Source: UBA10347 sp905182135 (lineage in GTDB: Bacteria > Actinomycetota > Acidimicrobiia > Acidimicrobiales > UBA10347). From it: a stretch of 64,000 nucleotides of DNA. The stretch lies in contig CAWUSE010000012.1 in the NCBI GenBank assembly GCA_963925805.1, positions 62,001 through 126,000 of the forward strand, read 5' to 3'. The notes under the pieces are model-generated. The model was not told the origin of the DNA. It saw only the letters and a program-made list of their open reading frames with translations, and did no database searches. Shown here piece after piece: positions 31,555 to 39,855 of the stretch (its first letter is position 1; each line of letters begins with the position of its first letter). The position numbers and the translations under genes are program-made.

Positions 31555-32601
31555 TTAACGACGACCCGTGTTCATGAACATGGCCTTCACTGCTTCGTAG
31601 CTCTCGATGCAACGTCCAGCCCCAAGCACCACGCACTCAAGTGGGGCGTCGACGAATCGCACAGGGACCTCGGCCTCACGAGTCAAACGTTCGCGGAAAC
31701 CACGCAGCAGCGAACCACCCCCCACGAGATGGATGCCCGTGACCAGCAAATCCTGGGACAACTCGGGAGGGGCCTGTGCCAAGCACGCCAGCACTGAATC
31801 GATGATGGCGGAGACAGGTTCTTCGACGGCTGATCGCACATCGGCAGGGCTGAGCACAATCGTCTCGGGCAGGCCGGTCATCAACTGGCGGCCACGAACC
31901 TGCGCCTGGACTTCACCATCGGTATAGGCAGCGGATCCAGTAACGATCTTGATCTCTTCGGCAGTGCGTTCGCCAATAGCGATGCCGTGTTCGCGTCGTA
32001 CGTATTGCTGAATAGCGGCATCAAGGTCAAACGACCCGACACGCACAGCTTCGAGCGCGACCACGCCACCCATCGACAACAGTGCAGACTCGCTGGTGCC
32101 ACCACCGATATCAACAACCATCGAACCAACCGGTTCGTTAATCGGCAGGTCAGCGCCAATAGCCGCAGCCAACGGCTGTTCGATCAATTGTGCTTCGGCA
32201 GCACCGGCGCGGCGGGCGGCTTCGATCACAGCACGTCGTTCGACCGGTGTAATCGCCGAAGGCACACAGATCACGACGCGAGGCCGGTTAAAACGGTTCA
32301 CGCCGACCCGCTCGAGCAAGAGTCGAATCATGCGTTGCGTGACGTCGAAGTCAGTGATTGCACCCTTGCGCAGTGGCCGAACGGCCACGATGTATTCCGG
32401 TGTTCGGCCGATCATCTCCCAGGCCTGGTGACCCATAGCCAGAACTTCACTGTTGTTCTTATTAAACGCGATTACAGACGGCTCGTTAAGAACGATGCCT
32501 TTCCCTTTGGCGTAGACCAACGTGTTGGCCGTACCCAGATCGATCGCAAGGTCGCGTGCCAGAACTAACGCCCGGGGTGCTGAGTCGAACTGACCGACCA
32601 A
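31555..32601 (-). CDS. mreB: Rod-shape determining protein MreB
   Basis: A 348-residue bacterial actin. Phosphate-1 is RDLAIDLGTANTLVY, followed by the GIVLNEPSVIAF strand; phosphate-2 is VVDIGGGTSESA, and the adenosine loop is HLVGGGSLLRGF. Conserved EQPLAAAIGA and VICVPSAITPVERRA are present. MreB filaments guide lateral wall synthesis in rods and are absent from many actinobacteria that grow from poles. No mreC, mreD, rodA or penicillin-binding protein is adjacent. The start is TTG at 32601, which overlaps the end of the small membrane gene; no ATG or GTG fits before RDLAID. Confidence 0.93.
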   Translation of the reverse strand: MVGQFDSAPRALVLARDLAIDLGTANTLVYAKGKGIVLNEPSVIAFNKNNSEVLAMGHQAWEMIGRTPEYIVAVRPLRKGAITDFDVTQRMIRLLLERVGVNRFNRPRVVICVPSAITPVERRAVIEAARRAGAAEAQLIEQPLAAAIGADLPINEPVGSMVVDIGGGTSESALLSMGGVVALEAVRVGSFDLDAAIQQYVRREHGIAIGERTAEEIKIVTGSAAYTDGEVQAQVRGRQLMTGLPETIVLSPADVRSAVEEPVSAIIDSVLACLAQAPPELSQDLLVTGIHLVGGGSLLRGFRERLTREAEVPVRFVDAPLECVVLGAGRCIESYEAVKAMFMNTGRR

Positions 32602-32762
32602 CCGGAATCGCGTTGGTCTTTCAGTCTCGGGGCGACTGTTCGCAGGTCAGAGGGTGTCTTACGTCGACTGAAGCCGCTGCCGAACCGGCTCGCTAGGCAC
32701 AGCACGCTTGAGCCAAGGACGAAGACGACGAGTGGGATGGCGAGAAAGAGAAGTGGCGACAT
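32565..32762 (-). CDS. Small N-terminally anchored membrane protein
   Basis: A 65-residue protein: residues 5-27 are a single hydrophobic segment (FLAIPLVVFVLGSSVLCLA), followed by a basic tail with SRRKTPSDLRTVAPR. Start ATG is eight bases downstream of the moaE stop and its 3' end overlaps the mreB start by 37 bases, so the three genes look co-transcribed and coupled. I recognise no family. It could be a partner of MreB at the membrane, but that is inference from position only. Confidence 0.55.
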   Translation of the reverse strand: MSPLLFLAIPLVVFVLGSSVLCLASRFGSGFSRRKTPSDLRTVAPRLKDQRDSGWSVSSTQHPGR

Positions 32763-32770
32763 GTGAGTTC

Positions 32771-33301
32771 TTAGTGCTCGGTTGAGGGGGCGTCACGAAG
32801 AGTAACGGAACCGTCGGCCGCGACCGTCGCATTGTTCAAATCACCGACTTCGATGATGTGTTGAGCTTCGAGTCCCCAGCTCTCGCCCTCGTCCCATCGT
32901 TCACGTTTCCAGATCGGAATTGTGGCTTTCAGCGCATCGATACAGAACCTGGCCGCGGCGAAAGCCTCGGGCCGATGCGGCGACGAGGCGACCACAACAA
33001 CGGCGCTGTCGCCAATGACAAGTTCGCCGACGCGGTGCATCATGACGAGGCGACCAACAGGAGGCCAGCGCCTGCGCGCTTCGACAGCAAGTTCGGCCAA
33101 CCGAGGATCGACTTGCGCTTCGTATGCCTCGTACTCGAGTTGGTCAACATTGCTGCGATCACTGCTGTGGTCTCGCGCTACGCCCGAGAAGAGAACAACG
33201 GCACCGCAATCGGGGCGATGCGCCCACTCGAGTGCCTCGGCGACGGGGAGCGGTTCGTTGGACAGCCCAACCCAGTCATCACCCGAAGAAGGAATCTGCA
33301 C
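32771..33301 (-). CDS. moaE: Molybdopterin synthase catalytic subunit MoaE
   Basis: A 176-residue MoaE. The N-terminal GAVVLFSGVARDHS loop, LEYEAYEA, MMHRVGELVIGDSAVVVVASSPHRPEAF and the catalytic-lysine region ALKATIPIWKRERW are all recognisable. With MoaD it sulfurates precursor Z to make molybdopterin. No moaD or other moa gene is adjacent, so it depends on genes elsewhere. The Moco-enzyme encoded at 5.6-9.5 kb would be a client. GTG start at 33301. It heads an apparent operon with the small membrane gene and mreB. Confidence 0.93.
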   Translation of the reverse strand: MQIPSSGDDWVGLSNEPLPVAEALEWAHRPDCGAVVLFSGVARDHSSDRSNVDQLEYEAYEAQVDPRLAELAVEARRRWPPVGRLVMMHRVGELVIGDSAVVVVASSPHRPEAFAAARFCIDALKATIPIWKRERWDEGESWGLEAQHIIEVGDLNNATVAADGSVTLRDAPSTEH

Positions 33302-33384
33302 TTCCCCATCGTATTACAGCCAGCCCCACCCGCGACTTTCGCCAATCAGAATGGGCGCGGTGAGCCAACGCTCGATCAGCACTA

Positions 33385-34590
33385 GTGTTTCCATTCGTGA
33401 ACGGGGACTGCGACGAGGACGAGCCCGAAGGGCTTCGCCATGTCCCCCATCCCGATGACCGTCTTTGGCGCCATCCGTCTGAAATCGCTGCCATGCACAC
33501 GGCACATGCGAATGCTGAGACAGCCCGGGTTCCAACCATCCATGTCTCTGAACCAGCCCCGAAGTTGCGACGACATCCTGGCCGAACGGTCGCTGCTGGG
33601 ATCGTGGCCATCGGCGCTGCAGCACTGACAATTGGCGTGGCCTCGGGCCAGAGCGGGTCGCCGCATGCTTCGCTTGAAGCTGGCGTAGTCCGATCAGTCG
33701 CCCTTGGAGGCACCGTAGATACGACAACTGAGAACGCCAGTCGTGAAAAAACCAATGACATCGCCGCCGATATCAGCGCACAAGGCGAAGATTTCCTAAC
33801 AGCACGGGTGCACGACGAAATCGCAGCCTCACTCCCGCGCATCCAGGCCGTCACCGCTGGCGGCATGCGTGAAGGCAGCGGCATGTTCGTGACCAACGAC
33901 GGCCACATCGCCACCAGCGCCGGACTAATCGAAACCGCCAAGTACGTGCTCGCTTGGACTAACGATGGCCAACGGTGGAAGGCCCGTCTGATCGCAAGTG
34001 ATCCCGTTAGCGACGTTGCCATTATCCAGATCGAGAGCGACCGCTGGCCGGCCGTGTCACTGGGCAGTGACAACAAGTTCCGAGATGGGCAGTACGCGCT
34101 GGCGCTCGACCATAATGACAACACGATCAGCGTTGGCGAAATCACCAGTGTGAGTTCGCCGCTGCTGGTCATCAGCCAAGTGGCCGCAGTGCCCGGGTCG
34201 GCAATCGTTGACGACACCGGTGTCGTCATCGCCATGATCACTGACGACGGCACAAACACCCGTGGCATCCGGGCATGGACGATCGAACGGGTCGCCGTCG
34301 ACCTGATTACTTCGGGTGATACGTCGCACAACTGGCTTGGGGTCGCGGTCAGCAATGGACCCGAAGCCGACATGGTGGTCGTAGACGACGTAACCATTGG
34401 GTCGCCCGCAGCCCAGGCTGGCCTGCGAGTTGGTGACCTGATCAATTCGCTCGATGGCAACCCGATTGATGATGCCGGCGCGCTCTATCGCCAGGTCCAA
34501 CAGACCGACGCTGGCGACGACATGGTGCTGACGGTCACCCGCAATGGCACCAAGCTCATCATCATCGCAACCCTTGCATTAGCGCCCTAG
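33385..34590 (+). CDS. HtrA/trypsin-like PDZ protein lacking catalytic residues
   Basis: A 401-residue protein with an actinobacterial N-terminal HPDDRLWRHPSEIA motif, a membrane segment at about 68-85 (AAGIVAIGAAALTIGVASG), a trypsin-like domain at about 130-310 and a C-terminal PDZ domain around GSPAAQAGLRVGDLINSLDG. The fold markers GSGMFVTNDGHI and SDPVSDVAII are present, but the TNxHV histidine is replaced (HIATSAGLI) and the GNSGGP serine loop is replaced by AAVPGSAIVDDTG. It is therefore probably a non-proteolytic HtrA-like sensor or chaperone. GTG start at 33385, divergent from moaE. Compare the intact HtrA at 51032-52330. Confidence 0.8.
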   Translation: MFPFVNGDCDEDEPEGLRHVPHPDDRLWRHPSEIAAMHTAHANAETARVPTIHVSEPAPKLRRHPGRTVAAGIVAIGAAALTIGVASGQSGSPHASLEAGVVRSVALGGTVDTTTENASREKTNDIAADISAQGEDFLTARVHDEIAASLPRIQAVTAGGMREGSGMFVTNDGHIATSAGLIETAKYVLAWTNDGQRWKARLIASDPVSDVAIIQIESDRWPAVSLGSDNKFRDGQYALALDHNDNTISVGEITSVSSPLLVISQVAAVPGSAIVDDTGVVIAMITDDGTNTRGIRAWTIERVAVDLITSGDTSHNWLGVAVSNGPEADMVVVDDVTIGSPAAQAGLRVGDLINSLDGNPIDDAGALYRQVQQTDAGDDMVLTVTRNGTKLIIIATLALAP

Positions 34591-34674
34591 CCCACCGACT
34601 GCCCCTAGACCATCTCCCTAGACAAGTCGAAATGCTGCCTGGGTCGCCGCCGGCGCCGAGACCGACGGGCGGGT

Positions 34675-35694
34675 TCAGCCCCGCCAACGTTTAGATAACA
34701 CGCGAGCCGCACCGGCCACCGCAGCAATACCGACACTCGCCCCACCAAGTGCAATTTGTTGTCGACGCTTTGCGTTCAACATGGCCCACGGACGCGGATC
34801 AAAACTGTCGACATAGGCCTCGACGTTTGACCATGACGGTTCCCATCCCAGATCGCGCAGCCGATCGTTTGATACCACCCATGGTTCGGTCGCGTAATGC
34901 ATGATGCCGGGTGGTGTGGCAACAATGCCACGGTTCCAACTGAACCGAACGATCTCGTCCGCGAGTTGGCTCGGAATGGGAAGCCGGGGTGCGCGACCCG
35001 ACAATGACCGGACCTCTTCGGCTCGAACCCAGCCGTCGGGTGCGACGTTGTACACGCCTGCTTGTTGGGAACGCACCAAAAGCTCGACTGCGCCGGCCAG
35101 GTCATCGAGATGCAGAAACTGCAGCGGAGGGTCGCTATCGCTGCCAAGGCCCGCTGCGAGCTGCATACTCTTTGCCACCCAGCTCGAACGGCCACTCGCC
35201 ACTGCCGTGCTCGGTCGGACAATAGTCAATTTGCCGTTCGTCGCCGCCTGCCATTCCTGGCCAAGGCGTTCGATTGTCGCCTTGTTCTCTGCAAAGGCCA
35301 AGGCACTCGGGCGCACCTGAGCATGTTCGGTGAGCGGAATCGGATTTTCGGCGCGAGCGCCATAAACCATGGCGCTCGACAGCAGCACCACCTGACCGAC
35401 GGATGCCCTGGCGGCAGCATCGAGCATGAGCTGTGCGGCGCGAGTGTCGTGTCGCGACGCGTCCACAAACTCATTACGCCCATAGGCCGAAGCCAGATGC
35501 ACAACCGTGTCGGCACCGTCGAAAATTTCATCAAGATCAAGGGTACGCAAGTCACCCAGGTGATGACCGGCCAGGCCCTCGGCCTGAGCTCCGACCCGAT
35601 CGATACCGACGACGGCTAGGTCGCTGTAGGCGACCAGCGCCTTGGCAACACGCGATCCGACGGCCCCGGCGACTCCGGTGACAACGATTCGCAC
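34675..35694 (-). CDS. NAD-dependent epimerase/dehydratase (extended SDR)
   Basis: About 339 residues. The N-terminus is VRIVVTGVAGAVGSRVAKALV, a Rossmann GxxGxxG motif, followed by VVGIDR for NAD(H) and SSAMVYGA near the active site. An aromatic AYGRNEF segment and a C-terminal basic hydrophobic tail (QQIALGGASVGIAAVAGAARVLSKR) are present; the tail may be a membrane anchor. The start is GTG at 35694 with an excellent AGGAGG seven bases upstream; a longer start at 35718 lacks it. Sugar-nucleotide epimerase or 3-beta-HSD-like chemistry is likely; substrate unknown. Confidence 0.83.
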   Translation of the reverse strand: MRIVVTGVAGAVGSRVAKALVAYSDLAVVGIDRVGAQAEGLAGHHLGDLRTLDLDEIFDGADTVVHLASAYGRNEFVDASRHDTRAAQLMLDAAARASVGQVVLLSSAMVYGARAENPIPLTEHAQVRPSALAFAENKATIERLGQEWQAATNGKLTIVRPSTAVASGRSSWVAKSMQLAAGLGSDSDPPLQFLHLDDLAGAVELLVRSQQAGVYNVAPDGWVRAEEVRSLSGRAPRLPIPSQLADEIVRFSWNRGIVATPPGIMHYATEPWVVSNDRLRDLGWEPSWSNVEAYVDSFDPRPWAMLNAKRRQQIALGGASVGIAAVAGAARVLSKRWRG

Positions 35695-35771
35695 GTGCTT
35701 CCCTCCTGGGCCCCACAATGACCTGGCAGCCTGATGACTAATAGTTGAACGTCGAGTCTACGCTCAATGTG

Positions 35772-37031
35772 ATGAGTGATGACAGCGGTAACGCCGGTAA
35801 CCCGTTTGGCGACATGCCGTTCTTTGGCGACTTCTCCAACATGGCAAACATGTTTGGGGGCGGGGCAGACCCCTGGGCACAAGCGAAGCAGATCGCTGCA
35901 TCGGTGGCCACCGGCGGCGAACCCGAGAGCAATGTTGACCCGGCTGACCGCATCGCCTTCGAGCAACTTGCGCGAGTTGCTGAGCTCCATGTCTCAACCG
36001 CTACCGGTGTTTCGGTCGGCGACGGTACTCCTCCACAAATTCGTCCGGCCACCCGTCATGAATGGGCACTAGCAACGCTCGAGGCTTATCGTCCGATGCT
36101 TCAAGCCATGGCAGACACCATGAGCCAGACCATGTCCGGCATGGGTGAAGACCTCCTCCCGAGCGACGCTGATATTCCCGGCCTGCCTGGCGGCATGTTC
36201 AGCGGCGACTTCATGGCTCAAATCATGAAGATGCTTGCGCCGATGATGCTGTCGATGACCTCAGGGTCAATGGCAGGACAGCTCGCCCGCACCAGCCTGG
36301 GTTCTTACGACCTACCAATCCCGCGGCCAGAAGCAACCGAACTCCTCGTCGTTCACGCCAATATCTCCGCGTTCACCGAAGAGTGGAGTGTGCCGACTAA
36401 TGACGTCCGGCTATGGCTGTGCCTGCACGAATACCTCCACCATTCGGTGTTGCGGCGCCCCCACATTGCCGAACGAATTAGCGAGCTAATCACGCGTTAT
36501 GTGTCGGCTTTCGAATCGAACAGCCAAGCGCTTGGAAGCCAGTTCGGTGGCCTTGACCCGACGAACCCTGAATCCATGGGCCAACTCGAAGGCCTGATGA
36601 ACGACCCCGAAGCCCTCATGGGCGTCGTCCAGAGCAACGCACAGCGAGCAATGTTGCCCGAGATCTCTGCTCTCATGGCCGCAATCGTTGGGTACGTCGA
36701 CCACATGATGGACTCGATCGGGTCGAACCTGATCAGTAGCTATTCCATGATTAGCGAAGCCCTACGTCGACGACGAGTCACTGCCGACCCGACCGACCGC
36801 TTCCTGCAGCGCATGGTTGGGCTCGAACTCGACCAGGCCTGTTACGAACAAGGTCGCTCATTTGTTGATGGCGTTGTCGAGCGCGGCGGCCAAGACTCGC
36901 TCGCTCGGTTATGGCACTCGACGCGAGAGCTACCAACACCCAATGAGATTGTGGCGCCCGGCCTCTGGCTGGCCCGCATCGATATCGACGAACTCGTCGA
37001 CGAAAGCAACGAGTCTGACGAAGAGGAATAA
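35772..37031 (+). CDS. Zinc-dependent metalloprotease-like zincin (DUF2342)
   Basis: About 419 residues. The zinc motif HExxH is seen in LHEYLHHSVL near residue 225, and the protein has the long helical architecture of the DUF2342 / F420-associated zincin family (Rv3195-like). The N-terminus is Gly/Met-rich (NPFGDMPFFGDFSNMANMFGGG) and the C-terminus acidic (DESNESDEEE). Whether the family is proteolytic is not established. ATG at 35772 is used; a start nine codons upstream (35745) is possible. It is divergent from the epimerase. Confidence 0.82.
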   Translation: MSDDSGNAGNPFGDMPFFGDFSNMANMFGGGADPWAQAKQIAASVATGGEPESNVDPADRIAFEQLARVAELHVSTATGVSVGDGTPPQIRPATRHEWALATLEAYRPMLQAMADTMSQTMSGMGEDLLPSDADIPGLPGGMFSGDFMAQIMKMLAPMMLSMTSGSMAGQLARTSLGSYDLPIPRPEATELLVVHANISAFTEEWSVPTNDVRLWLCLHEYLHHSVLRRPHIAERISELITRYVSAFESNSQALGSQFGGLDPTNPESMGQLEGLMNDPEALMGVVQSNAQRAMLPEISALMAAIVGYVDHMMDSIGSNLISSYSMISEALRRRRVTADPTDRFLQRMVGLELDQACYEQGRSFVDGVVERGGQDSLARLWHSTRELPTPNEIVAPGLWLARIDIDELVDESNESDEEE

Positions 37032-37174
37032 GCCTCGGCGTTCGTTGCCGACCACCAAGAACGCTCGGTACAACTCACCCTGTTGAGCGTCCAGCGTACG
37101 AACCACACGCGGCAATGGTGGTGTCGCTCATCGCTATAACCGGTTACGCACATTTCTGGAAATCCGGTTCGGCT

Positions 37175-37200
37175 GCCCTTAACAACGAATTGTTAGGGGC
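37175..37200. terminator. Hairpin between convergent zincin and MFS genes
   Basis: GCCCTTAACAA pairs with TTGTTAGGGGC around CGAA, an 11-pair stem (one G-T). It lies 17 bases before the MFS stop and 140 bases after the zincin stop, so it probably terminates one or both transcripts. A T-run is missing on both sides. Confidence 0.5.
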
Positions 37201-37216
37201 TGTCCAGCCAGACTGA

Positions 37217-38977
37217 TTACTCGCCCCGGTCGATACCCAAGGGCGGTGTGGGATTGCGTTCAGTGCGCTGCCTCGCAGTGTCGGCTTCGTTAAGCCAAGA
37301 GGGGGGCAACAATCGGTCTGGTTCAGACGGTTGGTCGAACACCGCAGTCGCCCAGTCCGAGGGTTCCACCGGTTGGTCTGCAAAGGCGTCGACATACGGA
37401 TCAGCCGATGTCGACCCTGGCCAGCTGGGATCTAGCGACGTTGGAACCTGCGCAGCTACGTCTGATTCATCAATTGTCACGGCCGCCATCTGCGTGGTGG
37501 GCAGCGGTTCGGGAACAGGGAGCGGCGGCGCAGGCGGTGCAGCCGGGCCAGAATCATCGGACTGTCGTGGCCCTCGGCTCCTCCCGAGGCGAATGCCGCT
37601 TCGAGGTGTCCGTCCGGATAACTGGCCACTACGCGGACCTTGCTGCATGATGAATACACCAATGCCAATCGACGCTATTGCGATGACGAGAAACCCAGCC
37701 CGAAGGGGGAAGGAGATGATCACGGCAAGCAGCGAGCCGACGACCCATGCGATCTGAAACTGAGTCTCGAAGCGGCCGAATGCAGCACCGTGGTTGGCGC
37801 CTGGCGCATCTCGTTGCACTAACGAATCGAACGCCAATTTTGCCGCCGAGGCCGAGCCGCCCACAATCAAAGCAACAAGTCCCGCACCGCTAAGACCGCC
37901 TGCCCAGACTCCAGCAATCGCGGAAACTGCGACGGCGATAACTGCGCCGACCAGCATTTTCTCTTCGCTGAAACGTTTGCGGAACCAAGGAGCGATGACG
38001 TTGCCAGCGAACCCACCGAACCCCCACAATGCAAACGGGATCGCCGCCTTGTACCAGGGAAGACCCGGATCGTCGAGAAGCTCGAAACCAAGTGCAGCCT
38101 TCACCGCTGCACCCGCAGCTGTCCCGATGCCAGAAAGGTCCGGCAGTTCTGAGCGAACGAATTCGAACAGCAGCAGGAAAAAAACGAAACCGACGATGCC
38201 ACGAAGCGTGGCCATCACGAACGATGCCAGCCTGACTCCGGCAGAGCGAATATCAAGATCGTCTTGGTTCGTCCCTGGGTCATCTACGAACACCCGCGGC
38301 ATCTTCATCGAGAAGAAAACACCGATGAGGTACACAAAGGCCGCCCACCACAGCGTGGGTGTCGACCCAAACAACTGGTACATCGCTACTGCTGGCAAAA
38401 CACCAACAACGCCAGCGACCGCCGACAGAATTGCCAGCCGCGAGTTCTTGTCGACGAGTTCGTCCTCGTCATGCACCGTGGTTGGCACCGTTGCCGCCTT
38501 GGCAACGGAGTAGGTCTTACCCATTACAAGCCAAATAAATGTGATCGGGAAGAACCATGCCGTGCCGATATTGCGGATCAGCAAGACCATGAGTCCAGCG
38601 CGCAGCAGCAAGGACAACGCGATGGTTGCCCTGCGACCGCCACGAACGCGGTCAAGGGCGGGGCCGATTAGTGGGCCGACCAAGGCAAAAGGCGCCATGG
38701 TCAGCACCAGCGCTAACAGAATGCGCGAACGTGCGTCGTTCGGATCGATGCTGAGCAAGGTGCCCGCCAGGGTGACGAACACCGATGCCTCACCGGCTGC
38801 ATGAAACGCATGAGTCCGGGCCAGACGGATGAAGGGGGCAACCGCCACTGACCCGCTGCTTTGTCGCGTTGTACCCCCCGGCGACGCTTTGCCAGATGCA
38901 GACGTGCCCGATCCGGGTCGCGACAGATTGGGTCGCGACAAGGGCTGCCAGCCCGAACCCGTTACCTGATCCTTCAC
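37217..38977 (-). CDS. MFS transporter with cytoplasmic Pro-rich tail
   Basis: A 586-residue major facilitator-like protein. A polar N-terminus of about 45 residues (GSGTSASGKASPGG) precedes roughly twelve membrane segments between 55 and 460, with GPLIGPALDRVRGGRRATIAL as the loop 2-3 motif. The last 120 residues are cytoplasmic and Pro/Ser/Asp-rich (PAAPPAPPLPVPEPLP). Relatives are annotated as MFS transporters of unknown substrate in actinobacteria. GTG start at 38977; the promoter would lie in the 150 bases before regX3's end. Confidence 0.82.
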   Translation of the reverse strand: MKDQVTGSGWQPLSRPNLSRPGSGTSASGKASPGGTTRQSSGSVAVAPFIRLARTHAFHAAGEASVFVTLAGTLLSIDPNDARSRILLALVLTMAPFALVGPLIGPALDRVRGGRRATIALSLLLRAGLMVLLIRNIGTAWFFPITFIWLVMGKTYSVAKAATVPTTVHDEDELVDKNSRLAILSAVAGVVGVLPAVAMYQLFGSTPTLWWAAFVYLIGVFFSMKMPRVFVDDPGTNQDDLDIRSAGVRLASFVMATLRGIVGFVFFLLLFEFVRSELPDLSGIGTAAGAAVKAALGFELLDDPGLPWYKAAIPFALWGFGGFAGNVIAPWFRKRFSEEKMLVGAVIAVAVSAIAGVWAGGLSGAGLVALIVGGSASAAKLAFDSLVQRDAPGANHGAAFGRFETQFQIAWVVGSLLAVIISFPLRAGFLVIAIASIGIGVFIMQQGPRSGQLSGRTPRSGIRLGRSRGPRQSDDSGPAAPPAPPLPVPEPLPTTQMAAVTIDESDVAAQVPTSLDPSWPGSTSADPYVDAFADQPVEPSDWATAVFDQPSEPDRLLPPSWLNEADTARQRTERNPTPPLGIDRGE

Positions 38978-39129
38978 CTGGCAAATCTACTTCGCTCACG
39001 AGGCAATAGCCGCCTCACCCCACAGCGACCCATTATCGACCAAGCAGTGTGTCAGCGCTGCGGGGCTGCGTGTAAAGCCACGCCACTACTGCGGTAACAA
39101 AAATATAGGTCAACGAATGCGTCAATGAC

Positions 39130-39855
39130 CTAGTCGTTGAATTTGTAACCCAGGCCTCGGATGGTCACGATCAGTACCGGGTTAGACGGATCGATCTCGA
39201 CCTTTTCTCGCAGGCGTTTGATATGGACGTCGAGCGTCTTCGTCTCGCCCACATAGTCATGACCCCACACCTTGTCGATGAGCTGATCACGTGTCAGAAC
39301 GCGACCGGCGTTCGATACCAACGCCATCAGAAGGTCAAACTCCTTTAGCCGCATATCGACCGTTTGGCCGCGAACCAAGACTTCGTGTCGGCCCGGGTCG
39401 ATGTGCACGCCCCCAACATGTATCGGATCGCCCAACTCGCTCGCTGGTTCAGTGGTAGAGCCCGACGACTCGTCAACGACCGCCCGACGCAGAACCGATC
39501 TCATTCGGGCGACCAATTCACGAAATCGGTAGGGCTTGGTTACATAGTCGTCGGCGCCAACCTCGAGCCCGACGACCGCATCGATCTCTTCGCCTTTGGC
39601 AGTGACCATAATGATTGGAACATCGCTCTTTGAACGGATCTCGCGGCAGACGTCGAGTCCCGAGATACGCGGCAGCATGACGTCTAGCAAGACGATGTCT
39701 GGCGCACCAGCATCGAAGCGAGCCAGCGCCTCGCTGCCGTCTCGAGCGACATCGATGGCGAAGCCTTCTCGGGCCAGGCCAATACGAAGCGCTTCAAGGA
39801 ATGACTCTTCGTCCTCGACGATCAGGACCTTAATTGGTTTTGTGTCTGCGCTCAT
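39130..39855 (-). CDS. regX3: Response regulator RegX3-like (OmpR family)
   Basis: A 241-residue two-component regulator. The receiver domain (1-120) has phospho-acceptor Asp in LLDVMLPRISG and the switch lysine in DDYVTKPYRF. The C-terminal winged helix (145-241) has LIDKVWGHDYVGETKTLDVHIKRLREKVE, an OmpR-type DNA-recognition element. It is the last gene of the pst-phoU-surE-senX3 operon and overlaps senX3 by four bases. By analogy with RegX3/PhoB it would activate phosphate-starvation genes, with the PHO-box-like site at 47556-47577 as the obvious target. Confidence 0.92.
   Translation of the reverse strand: MSADTKPIKVLIVEDEESFLEALRIGLAREGFAIDVARDGSEALARFDAGAPDIVLLDVMLPRISGLDVCREIRSKSDVPIIMVTAKGEEIDAVVGLEVGADDYVTKPYRFRELVARMRSVLRRAVVDESSGSTTEPASELGDPIHVGGVHIDPGRHEVLVRGQTVDMRLKEFDLLMALVSNAGRVLTRDQLIDKVWGHDYVGETKTLDVHIKRLREKVEIDPSNPVLIVTIRGLGYKFND

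Noticed and set aside
33279..34460. 393-codon minus-strand frame opposite the HtrA-like gene
   Set aside because: Ser/Ala/Pro-rich shadow frame with no motif; the plus strand shows clear protease-like and PDZ landmarks.
37794..38513. 239-codon plus-strand frame opposite the MFS gene
   Set aside because: Antisense shadow of membrane segments with Ser/Thr/Pro-rich composition.
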